This document shows, in pieces, positions 7,564 through 15,394 of a stretch of 64,000 bases of DNA. This DNA comes from Bacteroidales bacterium (lineage in GTDB: Bacteria > Bacteroidota > Bacteroidia > Bacteroidales > VadinHA17): contig PLLO01000012.1 of NCBI GenBank assembly GCA_003142255.1, positions 1-64,000 on the forward strand, in the 5' to 3' direction. Position 1 is the stretch's first letter, and every line of letters starts with the position of its first letter. The position numbers and the translations under genes were made by a program. A model generated the notes under the pieces. The model did no database searches. It was not told where the DNA came from and was given only the letters and a program-made list of their open reading frames with translations.

Positions 7564-7935
7564 TTATAATATGTTTGTAACTCTTACCTTTGCTTCAACA
7601 GAAACAATACCCTCCGTTATAGCCGTAAAGTCTTTATACATTGTAACCTGATCCGAAGGAATGGTAGATGTCTTATTGAGTTTAATGCAAAGGTTATTGC
7701 TATCTTCAGGGTCGCTTTCTTCTGTCAGTGTACCTCCGGTCAATTCCGAATTTGTCATATCAACTGGTGCAACACCTTTCACTCCATAATCAAAAGTGAA
7801 ATGTGCGTATATCGGGTTGTTTTTGGAGGGATCAGTGCTTCCTGAAGTATTGGCTAAAGACTCCGGCTGACATGATATGATGAATGGCAGGCAGTTCATC
7901 AAAATTATTTTGATAATATTTATCCGGATATACAT
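7564..7935 (-). CDS. Short putative lipoprotein, possibly a truncated gene
   Basis: The 123-aa product has a hydrophobic N-terminus ending at Cys22 (LPFIISCQP), a plausible lipobox, followed by a Ser/Thr/Asn-rich linker. The remainder (PIYAHFTFDYGVKGVAPVD, NNLCIKLNKTST, ITEGIVSVEAKVRV) reads like the first strands of a jelly-roll or concanavalin-like domain of a secreted carbohydrate-active or adhesive protein. It then ends abruptly at TNIL. It may be the surviving front part of a longer gene. No family was assigned. Confidence 0.55.
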   Translation of the reverse strand: MYIRINIIKIILMNCLPFIISCQPESLANTSGSTDPSKNNPIYAHFTFDYGVKGVAPVDMTNSELTGGTLTEESDPEDSNNLCIKLNKTSTIPSDQVTMYKDFTAITEGIVSVEAKVRVTNIL

Positions 7936-8295
7936 GATTTCTGGTTATTATGACTTATTCAGCATACTAATGTCAAATATTTGCCTGTGTGTGGAGAATA
8001 CTTTCTAAAACAAATTGCAACTTACCTTATAAAAATAATATTCATTTCTTTAAGATCACAATATGTGACCTTAATTTTTCTCTTGCTGGCGTTTTCGTTG
8101 ACGCATTTTCTTTCATTTTACGCACTGGCATCTTCTGAATAAATCATATAGAATGATCATAATATATTAAAATATAGTTATTTGTGCAGTATTTATGGCT
8201 ACATTGAATATATACGTAAACGGCCGCTTAATCGGCCAATCAGCAAACTGCATAAAGACTCTTTGGGGGCTGGTGGCACCACTTCTTTAAACTGC
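7936..8295. other. Gene-free region
   Basis: AT-rich sequence without a supported coding frame. A reading frame at 8182-8406 runs into the hairpin repeat at 8296 and shows no protein-like composition. Confidence 0.4.
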
Positions 8296-8376
8296 AAATC
8301 CCGCAAGATCAATGATCTGCGGGATTTTGTTTTTCAGAGGTTGACGCTTGCCTGCCGGCAGGCAGGGAATTGGTGC
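8296..8376 (+). repeat. Hairpin plus palindrome intergenic repeat, copy 1
   Basis: A perfect 10-bp stem (AAATCCCGCA 8296-8305 with TGCGGGATTT 8318-8327) is followed by TGTTTTT, then AGAGGTTGACGCTTG and the palindrome CCTGCCGGCAGGCAGG (8351-8366). Related copies lie at 9547 and 11930. The hairpin could end transcription, but no + strand gene directly precedes it. Confidence 0.6.
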
Positions 8377-8498
8377 TGGATTTTGAGGTTTATATGTGTA
8401 GTGTGAATAATGCAACTCTTTTCAATAATTATGTAACATCGTAACTTAAATAAGAACTTACCTTTAAATTTATATTTAATAACATAAAACAAAAGAAT

Positions 8499-9503
8499 AT
8501 GAAAAATGATGAAAACAGCAAAACTGATCCTGTAAATGAAAATACAGGAATCAACAAAGATGAAAAGGCTAAAAATGATATTGAAAAGAAAATCAGAGAT
8601 GAAGGAGTAAAAAAAGGGGTTGTCACTACTTCAATAATCAGCTTTATAATATTGTTGTTTGCGGGGATACTCGTTTTTTCACTCTATAACCACGGGCATA
8701 ATAAGCTGATTAATCTGATGGAAACACAAAAGACTTCCCTTACAGATAAAGTAAATGCCCGTGATTCTGTGATAAACGAATGGATAACGACTTTCGATGA
8801 TATTGAAAAGAATATCGCAATGATAAAAGAAAAAGAGAAATTAATCACTGTTAATTCATCGAATGCTGAAATATCCAAGAACAAGAGACTACAGGTTCTG
8901 GAAGATATAAAAACCATAAATACACTCCTTGAACAGAACAAAAATAAAATTGCCTTCCTGAATGCTCAACTAAAGAAGTCAGGCGGAACAATAAAGATTC
9001 TTCAAACTAAAATATCTGAGCTCGAATTTTCGATGAAACAGAATGAAAATGAAATTTCTGAACTGAAGACCTCCCTGGTTGAAAAGAATTTTGAGGTAAA
9101 ACAGCTCAATACCCAGGTTGTAGTTATGCAGGATACTATTACAAAAAAGGATGAGAAAATCAATACCCAGACTTATGAGATGAATAAGGCTTTTTATATC
9201 TGTGGCACATTTAAAGAATTAAAAGCTAAGGGTCTTCTAACGAAAGAAGGAGGATTTATCGGACTTGGTAAAACGGAATCTTTAACCGGAACCCTACCTG
9301 ATAGTGCTTTTGTCCAGATCGACGTCACTAAAATGAATTCAATTTTGGTTAATTCAAAGAGTGCCAAGCTTATCTCTGAGCATCCTGCTGGTTCATATGA
9401 GTTTATACGCGACAAAGACAAAAGAATTATATCTATTGATATAAAAGATCCCGATCTGTTCTGGAAAATTTCAAAATATGCAGTTGTTGAGATAACTAAA
9501 TAA
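8499..9503 (+). CDS. Membrane-anchored coiled-coil protein with conserved Bacteroidota C-terminal domain (Cbp1-family-like)
   Basis: This is a 334-aa protein. A charged, Lys/Asp/Asn-rich N-terminal tail (residues 1-45) is followed by one membrane segment at about 46-66 (TSIISFIILLFAGILVFSLY). A long coiled coil spans ~70-230 (heptad-rich, with KISELEFSMKQNENEISELK and similar). The globular C-terminal domain begins AFYICGTFKELKAKGLLTKE, followed by GGFIGLGKT and an AKLISEHPAGSYE motif. That domain resembles a widespread Bacteroidota envelope family annotated in databases as Cbp1-type adhesins. The adhesin role is not shown by the sequence. The gene is monocistronic with its own terminator at 9547. 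The ATG at 8499 is preceded by an A-rich leader. Confidence 0.75.
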   Translation: MKNDENSKTDPVNENTGINKDEKAKNDIEKKIRDEGVKKGVVTTSIISFIILLFAGILVFSLYNHGHNKLINLMETQKTSLTDKVNARDSVINEWITTFDDIEKNIAMIKEKEKLITVNSSNAEISKNKRLQVLEDIKTINTLLEQNKNKIAFLNAQLKKSGGTIKILQTKISELEFSMKQNENEISELKTSLVEKNFEVKQLNTQVVVMQDTITKKDEKINTQTYEMNKAFYICGTFKELKAKGLLTKEGGFIGLGKTESLTGTLPDSAFVQIDVTKMNSILVNSKSAKLISEHPAGSYEFIRDKDKRIISIDIKDPDLFWKISKYAVVEITK

Positions 9504-9546
9504 AGTAATAATATATTCCAGGAAAATTATTTTCCGGATAATCAGT

Positions 9547-9600
9547 AAATCCAGCAAGATCAACGTCTTGCTGGATTTTGTATTTTAGAGGGTGACGCTT
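9547..9600 (+). terminator. Intrinsic terminator after the coiled-coil gene; repeat copy 2
   Basis: A perfect 13-bp stem (AAATCCAGCAAGA 9547-9559 with TCTTGCTGGATTT 9566-9578) has a 6-nt loop, then TTGTATTTT. It lies 43 nt after the stop codon at 9503. The flank AGAGGGTGACGCTT (to 9600) is shared with the repeats at 8296 and 11930, but here the CCTGCCGGCAGG palindrome is absent. The rest of the gap to 9862 shows no feature. Confidence 0.75.
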
Positions 9601-9862
9601 CAATACAATGTCGCACACCGCCTTTAGGATCTTTCATGTCTCCCAAGTACCCAGGTATTACATGACAGTGGAATTGTCTTGACTGATGTCAATAGATTTC
9701 TCTGAAAAAACTTAATATTCTATCGAAGGATTGGTGAACATAATCTTGAGAATGTATGAGGAATATCCAATTTTACTATATTCCATTTTAATAGCAGGAA
9801 TATACCAAGCATTAAAGCTCAAAACAACTTATATTTCTTCATTAAAATAAAGTTCGAATTAA

Positions 9863-10183
9863 TTAAACAAGGCCAAGTCCTTTGAGAACTTCTTCAGTAT
9901 TTGATAAATCGCCAACTATCCTTTTTTTCGGTATTGGAAATTTCTTTATCAATAATGGTAATGCAACTATTTCCTCTGTAATTGCCAAATCCGGATGCTG
10001 GTAAATATCAATTATCTCTAATTCATACCTGTTTTTTAAATATTTCTCGCAAATAGCCTTAATATTTACAACCGCGAGGGCAGAGTTAGGTGATTTGCCT
10101 GAAACAAATAAGCAAAGAATATATTTTCCCCCATTATCATTTAGAGCTTGTGTATTGACTTTCATTTTATTTTGTATTCTCAT
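9863..10183 (-). CDS. kaiB: KaiB-like protein
   Basis: The 106-aa product matches KaiB, the thioredoxin-like fold-switching partner of KaiC. YILCLFVSGKSPNSALAVVN is the first strand and helix. It is followed by a YELEIIDIYQHPDLA strand and an IVALPLLIKKFPIPKKRIVG segment with the conserved cis-proline region. Length is typical (about 100 aa). The start codon overlaps the stop of kaiC by 4 bp (ATGA), so translation is probably coupled. This strongly supports a KaiB-KaiC pair. No kaiA was found nearby, as expected outside cyanobacteria. In non-cyanobacterial hosts such pairs have been linked to stress resistance and timing; the role here is inferred. Confidence 0.9.
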   Translation of the reverse strand: MRIQNKMKVNTQALNDNGGKYILCLFVSGKSPNSALAVVNIKAICEKYLKNRYELEIIDIYQHPDLAITEEIVALPLLIKKFPIPKKRIVGDLSNTEEVLKGLGLV

Positions 10184-11694
10184 TGAGGGGAGTTTTCTTT
10201 AACCCAAATAGATTCTTTTGATGTGGATAAATTACCATGCTCTTTGGCTTTTCTTTTGGAAACTGCCAAAGGTCCTTTACTGTTTGCAACAATAGGTAAT
10301 AAGGTAATTCCTTTAGTTGAAATTTTAAACTTACGCACATCAGTAGAATGAGCCATACCCCTCGATTTCATAACACATAAGCTTCTGCTTCGTTCGGCAT
10401 CTATATCTATATCTTGAACCACCATCCATGTATCGACCATTGATGAAATGCCTTCATCGCTCGGATTACGTTCTATTGATCCTATTGTTATAGCCGCAGT
10501 AAACATGACTGTGATGTGTTGTGTTTTTAAAAAATCAACAAACCTCGTGAGCATTGACCTGATATCGCTGTTTGGACCTTCGGTCATTAAATTTGTAATT
10601 GGATCAAGAATAACGACAGCAGGTTTTATTTCATTTATTATTTTCTTAATAGCAAGGAAATGCAATTCAAGATTTTGTAAAGTAGGCCTTGAATAATAAA
10701 AAGTTAATATTCCTGACTTAACCAACGGATCTAAATGGAATCCGATGGATCCCATATTTCTTATTATCTGTTTTGGGGCTTCTTCGAATGCACAAAAAAG
10801 GCAACGTTTTTTAGCTTTGCAAACACTATATGCAAATGAAGCCGCCGTGGTTGTTTTTCCTGTACCAGCCGTTCCTGATATAAGAATGCTGCTTCCCTCA
10901 TAAAAGCCTTTCTTACCCAGCATTTCATCTAAATCTTTAATACCTGAAGAGATTCTTTTTGAAGTTGGTTCCTGTTGGAACGCTTCACTGATAATTGGAT
11001 AAACAGATATTCCTTTTTCATCAATTGTAAAAGGATATTCATTGTTACCATGAAAAGAACCACGGTATTTAACAATCCGTAATCGCCTGGTTGCAATTTG
11101 ATTGGTTACACGGTTATCCAGTGCTATTACACAATCGGCTACATATTCTTCTATTCCCATGTGCGTAAGAAAGTGATCTCCAATTTCTGAGGTAATTATT
11201 GCTGTTACTTTCATTTTTTTCAACCAGGACAAAAGCCTTAGAAATTCTGAACGGAGTATTTTATTATCAAGGCCATAAAAAAGTTTGTCCAGCGAATCAA
11301 GTACCACACGCTTTGCCATTACTTTATGAATTGCCTGTTCAAGCCTAACAAATAATCCCTCAAGATCATACATGCCGGTATCCCGCATTTCATAAGGATT
11401 AATCAGTACTTGTTCAATATATATTTTATTATTCGCAATATGTGTATCAAGGTTGTAGGCTAATGATTTTAAATTCATCACCAGATCTTCCTTTTTCTCT
11501 TCAAACGCCATAAACACAGCAGGTTCATCAAACAGTACAATTCCATTTACCAGGAATTCCATGGCCAAAATGGTTTTTCCGCTTCCAGTATTCCCGAGTA
11601 ATAGAGTAGGACGGTTTTTGGGTATACCGCCATTTGTAATTTCATCTAGTCCCTGAATACCTGTTGGAGATTTGGGAAATGTAAAATTTTTCAT
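10180..11694 (-). CDS. kaiC: KaiC-like double-RecA ATPase/autokinase
   Basis: A 504-aa protein with two KaiC/RecA domains. CI (~1-240) has Walker A GNTGSGKT at 34-41 and paired catalytic Glu65-Glu66. CII (~245-470) has Walker A GTAGTGKT at 274-281 and Glu304-Glu305. The cyanobacterial phosphosites Ser431/Thr432 correspond to Ser417-Ser418 in SDEGISSMVDTW, so a Ser-Ser pair is kept in a KaiC2-like context. The phosphosite and both catalytic glutamate pairs argue for ATPase and autokinase activity. A basic tail (KRKAKEHG...) follows residue 478 instead of the cyanobacterial A-loop/KaiA-binding tail. The gene overlaps kaiB. A CTGGAC/GTCCAG hairpin at 11844-11866 lies in the presumed leader region. 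Confidence 0.93.
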   Translation of the reverse strand: MKNFTFPKSPTGIQGLDEITNGGIPKNRPTLLLGNTGSGKTILAMEFLVNGIVLFDEPAVFMAFEEKKEDLVMNLKSLAYNLDTHIANNKIYIEQVLINPYEMRDTGMYDLEGLFVRLEQAIHKVMAKRVVLDSLDKLFYGLDNKILRSEFLRLLSWLKKMKVTAIITSEIGDHFLTHMGIEEYVADCVIALDNRVTNQIATRRLRIVKYRGSFHGNNEYPFTIDEKGISVYPIISEAFQQEPTSKRISSGIKDLDEMLGKKGFYEGSSILISGTAGTGKTTTAASFAYSVCKAKKRCLFCAFEEAPKQIIRNMGSIGFHLDPLVKSGILTFYYSRPTLQNLELHFLAIKKIINEIKPAVVILDPITNLMTEGPNSDIRSMLTRFVDFLKTQHITVMFTAAITIGSIERNPSDEGISSMVDTWMVVQDIDIDAERSRSLCVMKSRGMAHSTDVRKFKISTKGITLLPIVANSKGPLAVSKRKAKEHGNLSTSKESIWVKENSPQ

Positions 11695-12199
11695 TGCAGT
11701 ATGTGTATGATTGTATTTAACTTTTAATACTTCGGAATCAAAACTTTTAAAGTTAAGCTAATAAAAAGGTGTGGGATTACACAATTATTGAAAAAAGTTA
11801 CATCATTCACAGTTCCATGCCTGTAACATGAGTTAGCATTCGTCTGGACTTGGTTGATTTGTCCAGGTAAAATAGAAAATGTCTTGTCGATAGATAGTTC
11901 ATAAGTTGGTTTAGAGATCGTACATCTAGTTAAATGATCTGCGGGATTTTGTATTCGGAAGGGTGAAGCTTGCCAGCCGGCAGGCAGGGAATAGGTGATA
12001 GATTTTCGACCGGAGGTCCTTACATTTTCCGAAAAATTCTCCCCAGAACTTATAAATAACATTAGATCATGTAGATACATAACTTTAAAACATTCGACAA
12101 ATTTCGAATGAAATTATATATGCTATTTAAATTATAACATAATTCATTATATTCGGCCCCTGAACCTTTTTTATGAAACTATAATTAACACTTACAATT
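11695..12199. other. Divergent intergenic region between kaiC and the AMP-ligase gene
   Basis: This 505-bp region should hold the promoters of both kaiC (minus) and the ligase gene (plus), but no full TTTG/TAnnTTTG pair was found. It contains a hairpin at 11844-11866, the third copy of the hairpin/palindrome repeat at 11930-11998, and an inverted repeat CATTCG-N8-CGAATG at 12091-12110. A minus-strand reading frame at 11724-12080 translates the repeat and is not credible as a gene. Confidence 0.5.
11930..11998 (+). repeat. Hairpin plus palindrome intergenic repeat, copy 3
   Basis: GATCTGCGGGATTTTGTATT, then GGAAGGGTGAAGCTTGCCAG and CCGGCAGGCAGGGAATAGGT match the repeat at 8311-8376 closely. 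The left hairpin arm is missing, so this copy cannot form the terminator stem. Confidence 0.6.
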
Positions 12200-13741
12200 A
12201 TGCTACTCCATCAGCAATTTGTCCGAATGGCAAAGAAACATTCCAAAAAGCTCGCTGTTATTGACAAAACAACAAAGAAAAATATTACTTATTCTACGGC
12301 TTTAATTGGCGCACTGATACTTAATTCAAAATTTAAGAAGTATGATGAGGGGTTCATCGGAATTATGATTCCAACTTCTGCAGGTTGTGCACTGGCAATA
12401 GTGGGAGCATTAATGAGTGGCAGAATACCGGTAATGATAAATTATTCGACAAAGGCTGAGGAGAACGCAAAGTACGCACAAAAGAAATGTAAATTCAAAA
12501 CAATTATCGCTTCCAAAGCATTACTTGAAAAAATTAATTGCCCGGTAATTGAAGGAATGATAATGATTGAGGATATAATGGAAAATGTCACCACCGGTGA
12601 AAAACTTAAGGCGGCGTTGATATCCAAGCTGCCTGTTAATATGATTCTCAATAGCATTCATAAAGGAGATGAAAATGACACTTCTGCAATTTTATTTACA
12701 AGTGGAAGTGAAAAAGATCCGAAAGCAGTTCCGCTGACCCATCTGAATATTGCTTCAAACATTATAAATTTTGGCAACTATGAGAAATTATCCGAATCAG
12801 ATATCATTCTTTCAAATCTTGTTTTCTTCCATATTTTTGGTTTAACAGCAAACCTCTGGGTGCCATTCTATTACGGTATGACTATGGTGGCCTATTCCAA
12901 TCCGCTGGATTTTCAGACTATCAGTAATATTGCACGTGATGAAAAACCAACATTAATGGTTGGCACTCCAAGTTTCTTCAGGGGATATCTGCAGAAATCG
13001 GAACCCGGGGATTTCAAAACTGTCAGGTTAATGGTAGCAGGAGCAGATAAGTGTCCGGATTCCCTGAGAGAAGGATTCATGAATAAGCATGGAGTGACAC
13101 TTCTAGAGGGGTACGGGGCTACCGAGACATCTCCTGTTATTTCAATTAACTCACTTGAGTTCAACAGACCCGGGAGTACCGGAAAAGTGATCCACGGTGT
13201 TCAGGTAAGGTTAGTGAATTTTGAAACTGGTGAAGAATGTAAAACCGGGGAAGTTGGGAAGATATTTGTTAAAGGAGACTCTGTAATGAAAGGCTATTAT
13301 GATGATCCTGAGCTTACAGCTGATGCCATCGTTGACGGCTGGTATAATACAGGTGATATGGGATTCTTCGATGAAGATGGCTATCTCTGGCATGCCGGAC
13401 GGTTTAAGAGATTTGCAAAGATTGGAGGGGAAATGATCTCTCTGGTTAAGGTAGAGAATACATTGGAGAAGTTTCTGCCGGCGGGAGTTTCCTGTTGTGT
13501 TGTTGAGGTATCGGATGAAAAAAAAGGATCAGAAATAATTGCTACAGTCTCTGCAGAGGTAAACAAAACTGAAATACTCAGGAAGATGATGAGTGAGTTA
13601 CCCATTATCGCTCTTCCAAGGCAATTTATAGTTATTGAAGAGTTGCCTATGATGAACACAGGGAAGATAGATTTCCGCAGTGTTACAAAAATAGTCCAGG
13701 AGATATTGAGTACTTCCAACTCCGGCCAGTTGATTATATAA
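12200..13741 (+). CDS. AMP-binding acyl-CoA/acyl-ACP synthetase, Aas-like
   Basis: This is a 513-aa member of the ANL adenylating superfamily. It activates a carboxylate (probably a fatty acid) with ATP and loads it onto CoA or acyl carrier protein. The phosphate-binding loop is LFTSGSEKDPKAVPLTH near residue 165. The other motifs seen are GYGATETSP near residue 300, YNTGDMGFFDEDGYLWHAGR with FKRFAKIGGE near 385-415, and a C-terminal catalytic lysine in MNTGKIDFRS. The SGSE-PKAVPLTH form is characteristic of the ligase half of Aas (acyl-ACP synthetase/2-acyl-glycerophosphoethanolamine acyltransferase). The acyltransferase half is absent. Length is normal, and there is no signal peptide. The gene stands alone, divergent from kaiC. 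Confidence 0.85.
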   Translation: MLLHQQFVRMAKKHSKKLAVIDKTTKKNITYSTALIGALILNSKFKKYDEGFIGIMIPTSAGCALAIVGALMSGRIPVMINYSTKAEENAKYAQKKCKFKTIIASKALLEKINCPVIEGMIMIEDIMENVTTGEKLKAALISKLPVNMILNSIHKGDENDTSAILFTSGSEKDPKAVPLTHLNIASNIINFGNYEKLSESDIILSNLVFFHIFGLTANLWVPFYYGMTMVAYSNPLDFQTISNIARDEKPTLMVGTPSFFRGYLQKSEPGDFKTVRLMVAGADKCPDSLREGFMNKHGVTLLEGYGATETSPVISINSLEFNRPGSTGKVIHGVQVRLVNFETGEECKTGEVGKIFVKGDSVMKGYYDDPELTADAIVDGWYNTGDMGFFDEDGYLWHAGRFKRFAKIGGEMISLVKVENTLEKFLPAGVSCCVVEVSDEKKGSEIIATVSAEVNKTEILRKMMSELPIIALPRQFIVIEELPMMNTGKIDFRSVTKIVQEILSTSNSGQLII

Positions 13742-13997
13742 TAAGGATTTCCCCCCGATCACCTTAATTATATGTGGCGCCACTCCTCGTTTGCACTGAT
13801 ACGTGCTTCTGCCTGTGCTTATCTGTTAAGAGAACAGTGAAGTTGGAATCTTGTATTAATAACTAATAATTATTAACTTTCAAACCCGATTTCGGAACCT
13901 TACCGTTTTGCTTACAAATATCGAATCGGAATAATCAGATGAGGTGCCCTGAATAATATTATTGTTAAATATTTAACCAAGTTTAAAATAAAAAGAG

Positions 13998-14570
13998 ATG
14001 AAAAGGAAAACATTTATTTCAGTATTTTTAGTACTCTCACTGGCAACAGGTATGCTGTCGGGACAGACAACCGGTAATAGTGTAATTGATGTAATATTGT
14101 CCGGTTATACAGCAAGGAAGTTTACGACGGAACCTGTTTCTGACAGCAATATTGAACTTATACTGAAATGCGGCCTGAAAGCACCAAGTGCCAGAAACAG
14201 CCAGTTGTGGAAATTCACTGTAGTTAAAGACAATACTTTAATCGGAGAGATCATTCCAAATACCACAGCAGGAAATATTCTGATAATTGTTTCAGGGCAG
14301 GAACCCGTCCAGCAGGGGATGAATGTTGATTTTGATTGCGCCCTGGCAACTGAAAATATGTTTGTAGCTGCTCAAAGTCTCGGGCTTGGAGCTCACATAT
14401 ATGGCGGTCCGGTGAACAATATTAATTTAACCAAAAAACAGGCATTGGGAATTCCTGATGGTTACAAGGCAATATCTGTTCTCAGAATCGGAAATATTGA
14501 CAAGAACATCGATGCTGTTTCATCTGCTTCGACAAGAAAGAAAATAGAGGAGGTGGTTAACTATAAGTAA
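13998..14570 (+). CDS. Exported nitroreductase-like flavoprotein
   Basis: The 190-aa product has an N-terminal signal peptide (MKRKTFISVFLVLSLATGMLSGQ) followed by a compact nitroreductase fold. It starts with the FMN-binding RKFT--PVSDSNIELILKCG segment, then LKAPSARNSQLWKF (the usual APSA-N-QPW-F motif), and ends with GIPDGYKAISVLRIG, matching the family's P-GY---- L-GNP region. Members use FMN to reduce nitro or quinone-type compounds. A signal peptide is unusual, because most of these enzymes are cytoplasmic; it suggests a periplasmic flavoprotein or a role in flavin or corrinoid-ring chemistry. It is 65 bp upstream of the next + strand gene and could be co-transcribed with it. Confidence 0.82.
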   Translation: MKRKTFISVFLVLSLATGMLSGQTTGNSVIDVILSGYTARKFTTEPVSDSNIELILKCGLKAPSARNSQLWKFTVVKDNTLIGEIIPNTTAGNILIIVSGQEPVQQGMNVDFDCALATENMFVAAQSLGLGAHIYGGPVNNINLTKKQALGIPDGYKAISVLRIGNIDKNIDAVSSASTRKKIEEVVNYK

Positions 14571-14635
14571 GAATGGTTGCAGATGTTTGTGTTTTATCCG
14601 AACCAAATTCAGAAATCAAAAATTAAAATTATTGC

Positions 14636-15385
14636 ATGGCATTAAGAGAAGAGTTCTCAGGAAAAGAGAAAGCCATCCCTGTTATTGTGTTGCTTATGTT
14701 CTTATTATCCGGATTTGGTGAATCTGCCATGGCCCAGGACATGCTGATACTGAAAAGCGGGAAAGAGATTAAAGCCAATATAGTCGAAGAGAGCACCGAC
14801 ATGGTCAAATACCGTGAATATGAAAATCCGGAAGGGCCCCTTTACTCGATCGGAAAGGACAAAATAGCCACGATCAAATATAAAAAGGGAGCTAAAGAGG
14901 TGCCGGATAAAAATGCCGGAGTTCAGGAAACGGTAACACAGGAATCAGCAATACCAGTGCAATCCAATACCATTCAGACACTTGAGTGCAAAAAAAGATA
15001 TGTCTTGTCAGATGGTAAGATACAATCGGTACGAAAGGTCAAAACCTTAATGGAAGATTACCCCGAGGCGATAGATTTATATGACTCCGGGACAACTTTA
15101 TGTAATCTTAGCAATGGGTGCGCTGGTGGGGTTATCGTGATATGCTTTATTGCAACCGAAGTATCAAACGGTATGAAAGATGAATCGAAGGGGAAAGCAA
15201 TCACTATAACCGGGCTGGGCATTTCCGGCGCTTTAATTATTTCGGGTATCGTGCTGGCCTCATCAGGAAAGCATAAGATCCGTAATTCGGTAAGAATTTA
15301 TAATTCCGCAATAAACAAACCGGTCGCCTGCAAACTTAATTTCGGAATAATGGGCGACGGGATAGGACTTGCAGTAAGATTTTAG
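14636..15385 (+). CDS. Envelope protein with QD-(L/F)-K-G-E N-terminal module
   Basis: This 249-aa protein was not assigned to a family. The N-terminus has a hydrophobic stretch ending MAQD (residues ~18-34), most likely a signal peptide with a long n-region. The next ~55 residues (MLILKSGKEIKANIVEES, VKYREYENPEGPLYSIGKDK, IATIKYKKG) form a small all-beta module. A hydrophobic Cys-containing segment lies near residues 160-185 and a second at ~195-210 (ITITGLGISGALIISGIVLA), so it may be membrane-bound. The same N-terminal module occurs in the convergent neighbour at 15395-16369, whose stop codon lies 9 bp away. The module is probably exported to the periplasm. Confidence 0.7.
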   Translation: MALREEFSGKEKAIPVIVLLMFLLSGFGESAMAQDMLILKSGKEIKANIVEESTDMVKYREYENPEGPLYSIGKDKIATIKYKKGAKEVPDKNAGVQETVTQESAIPVQSNTIQTLECKKRYVLSDGKIQSVRKVKTLMEDYPEAIDLYDSGTTLCNLSNGCAGGVIVICFIATEVSNGMKDESKGKAITITGLGISGALIISGIVLASSGKHKIRNSVRIYNSAINKPVACKLNFGIMGDGIGLAVRF

Positions 15386-15394
15386 GCCACTGTG

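Noticed and set aside
8296-8334. A riboswitch or structured RNA at the hairpin
   Set aside because: It is a single perfect stem followed by a T-rich tail, best explained as a terminator-type hairpin belonging to a repeat family.
11724-12080. 118-aa minus-strand reading frame upstream of kaiC
   Set aside because: Much of it is the translation of the intergenic repeat at 11930-11998, and the rest has no protein-like pattern.
9863-12199. A kaiA gene or a SasA/LabA-type partner near kaiBC
   Set aside because: No frame in the flanks resembles KaiA or a clock output protein; the flanks hold repeats, a coiled-coil protein and an acyl synthetase.
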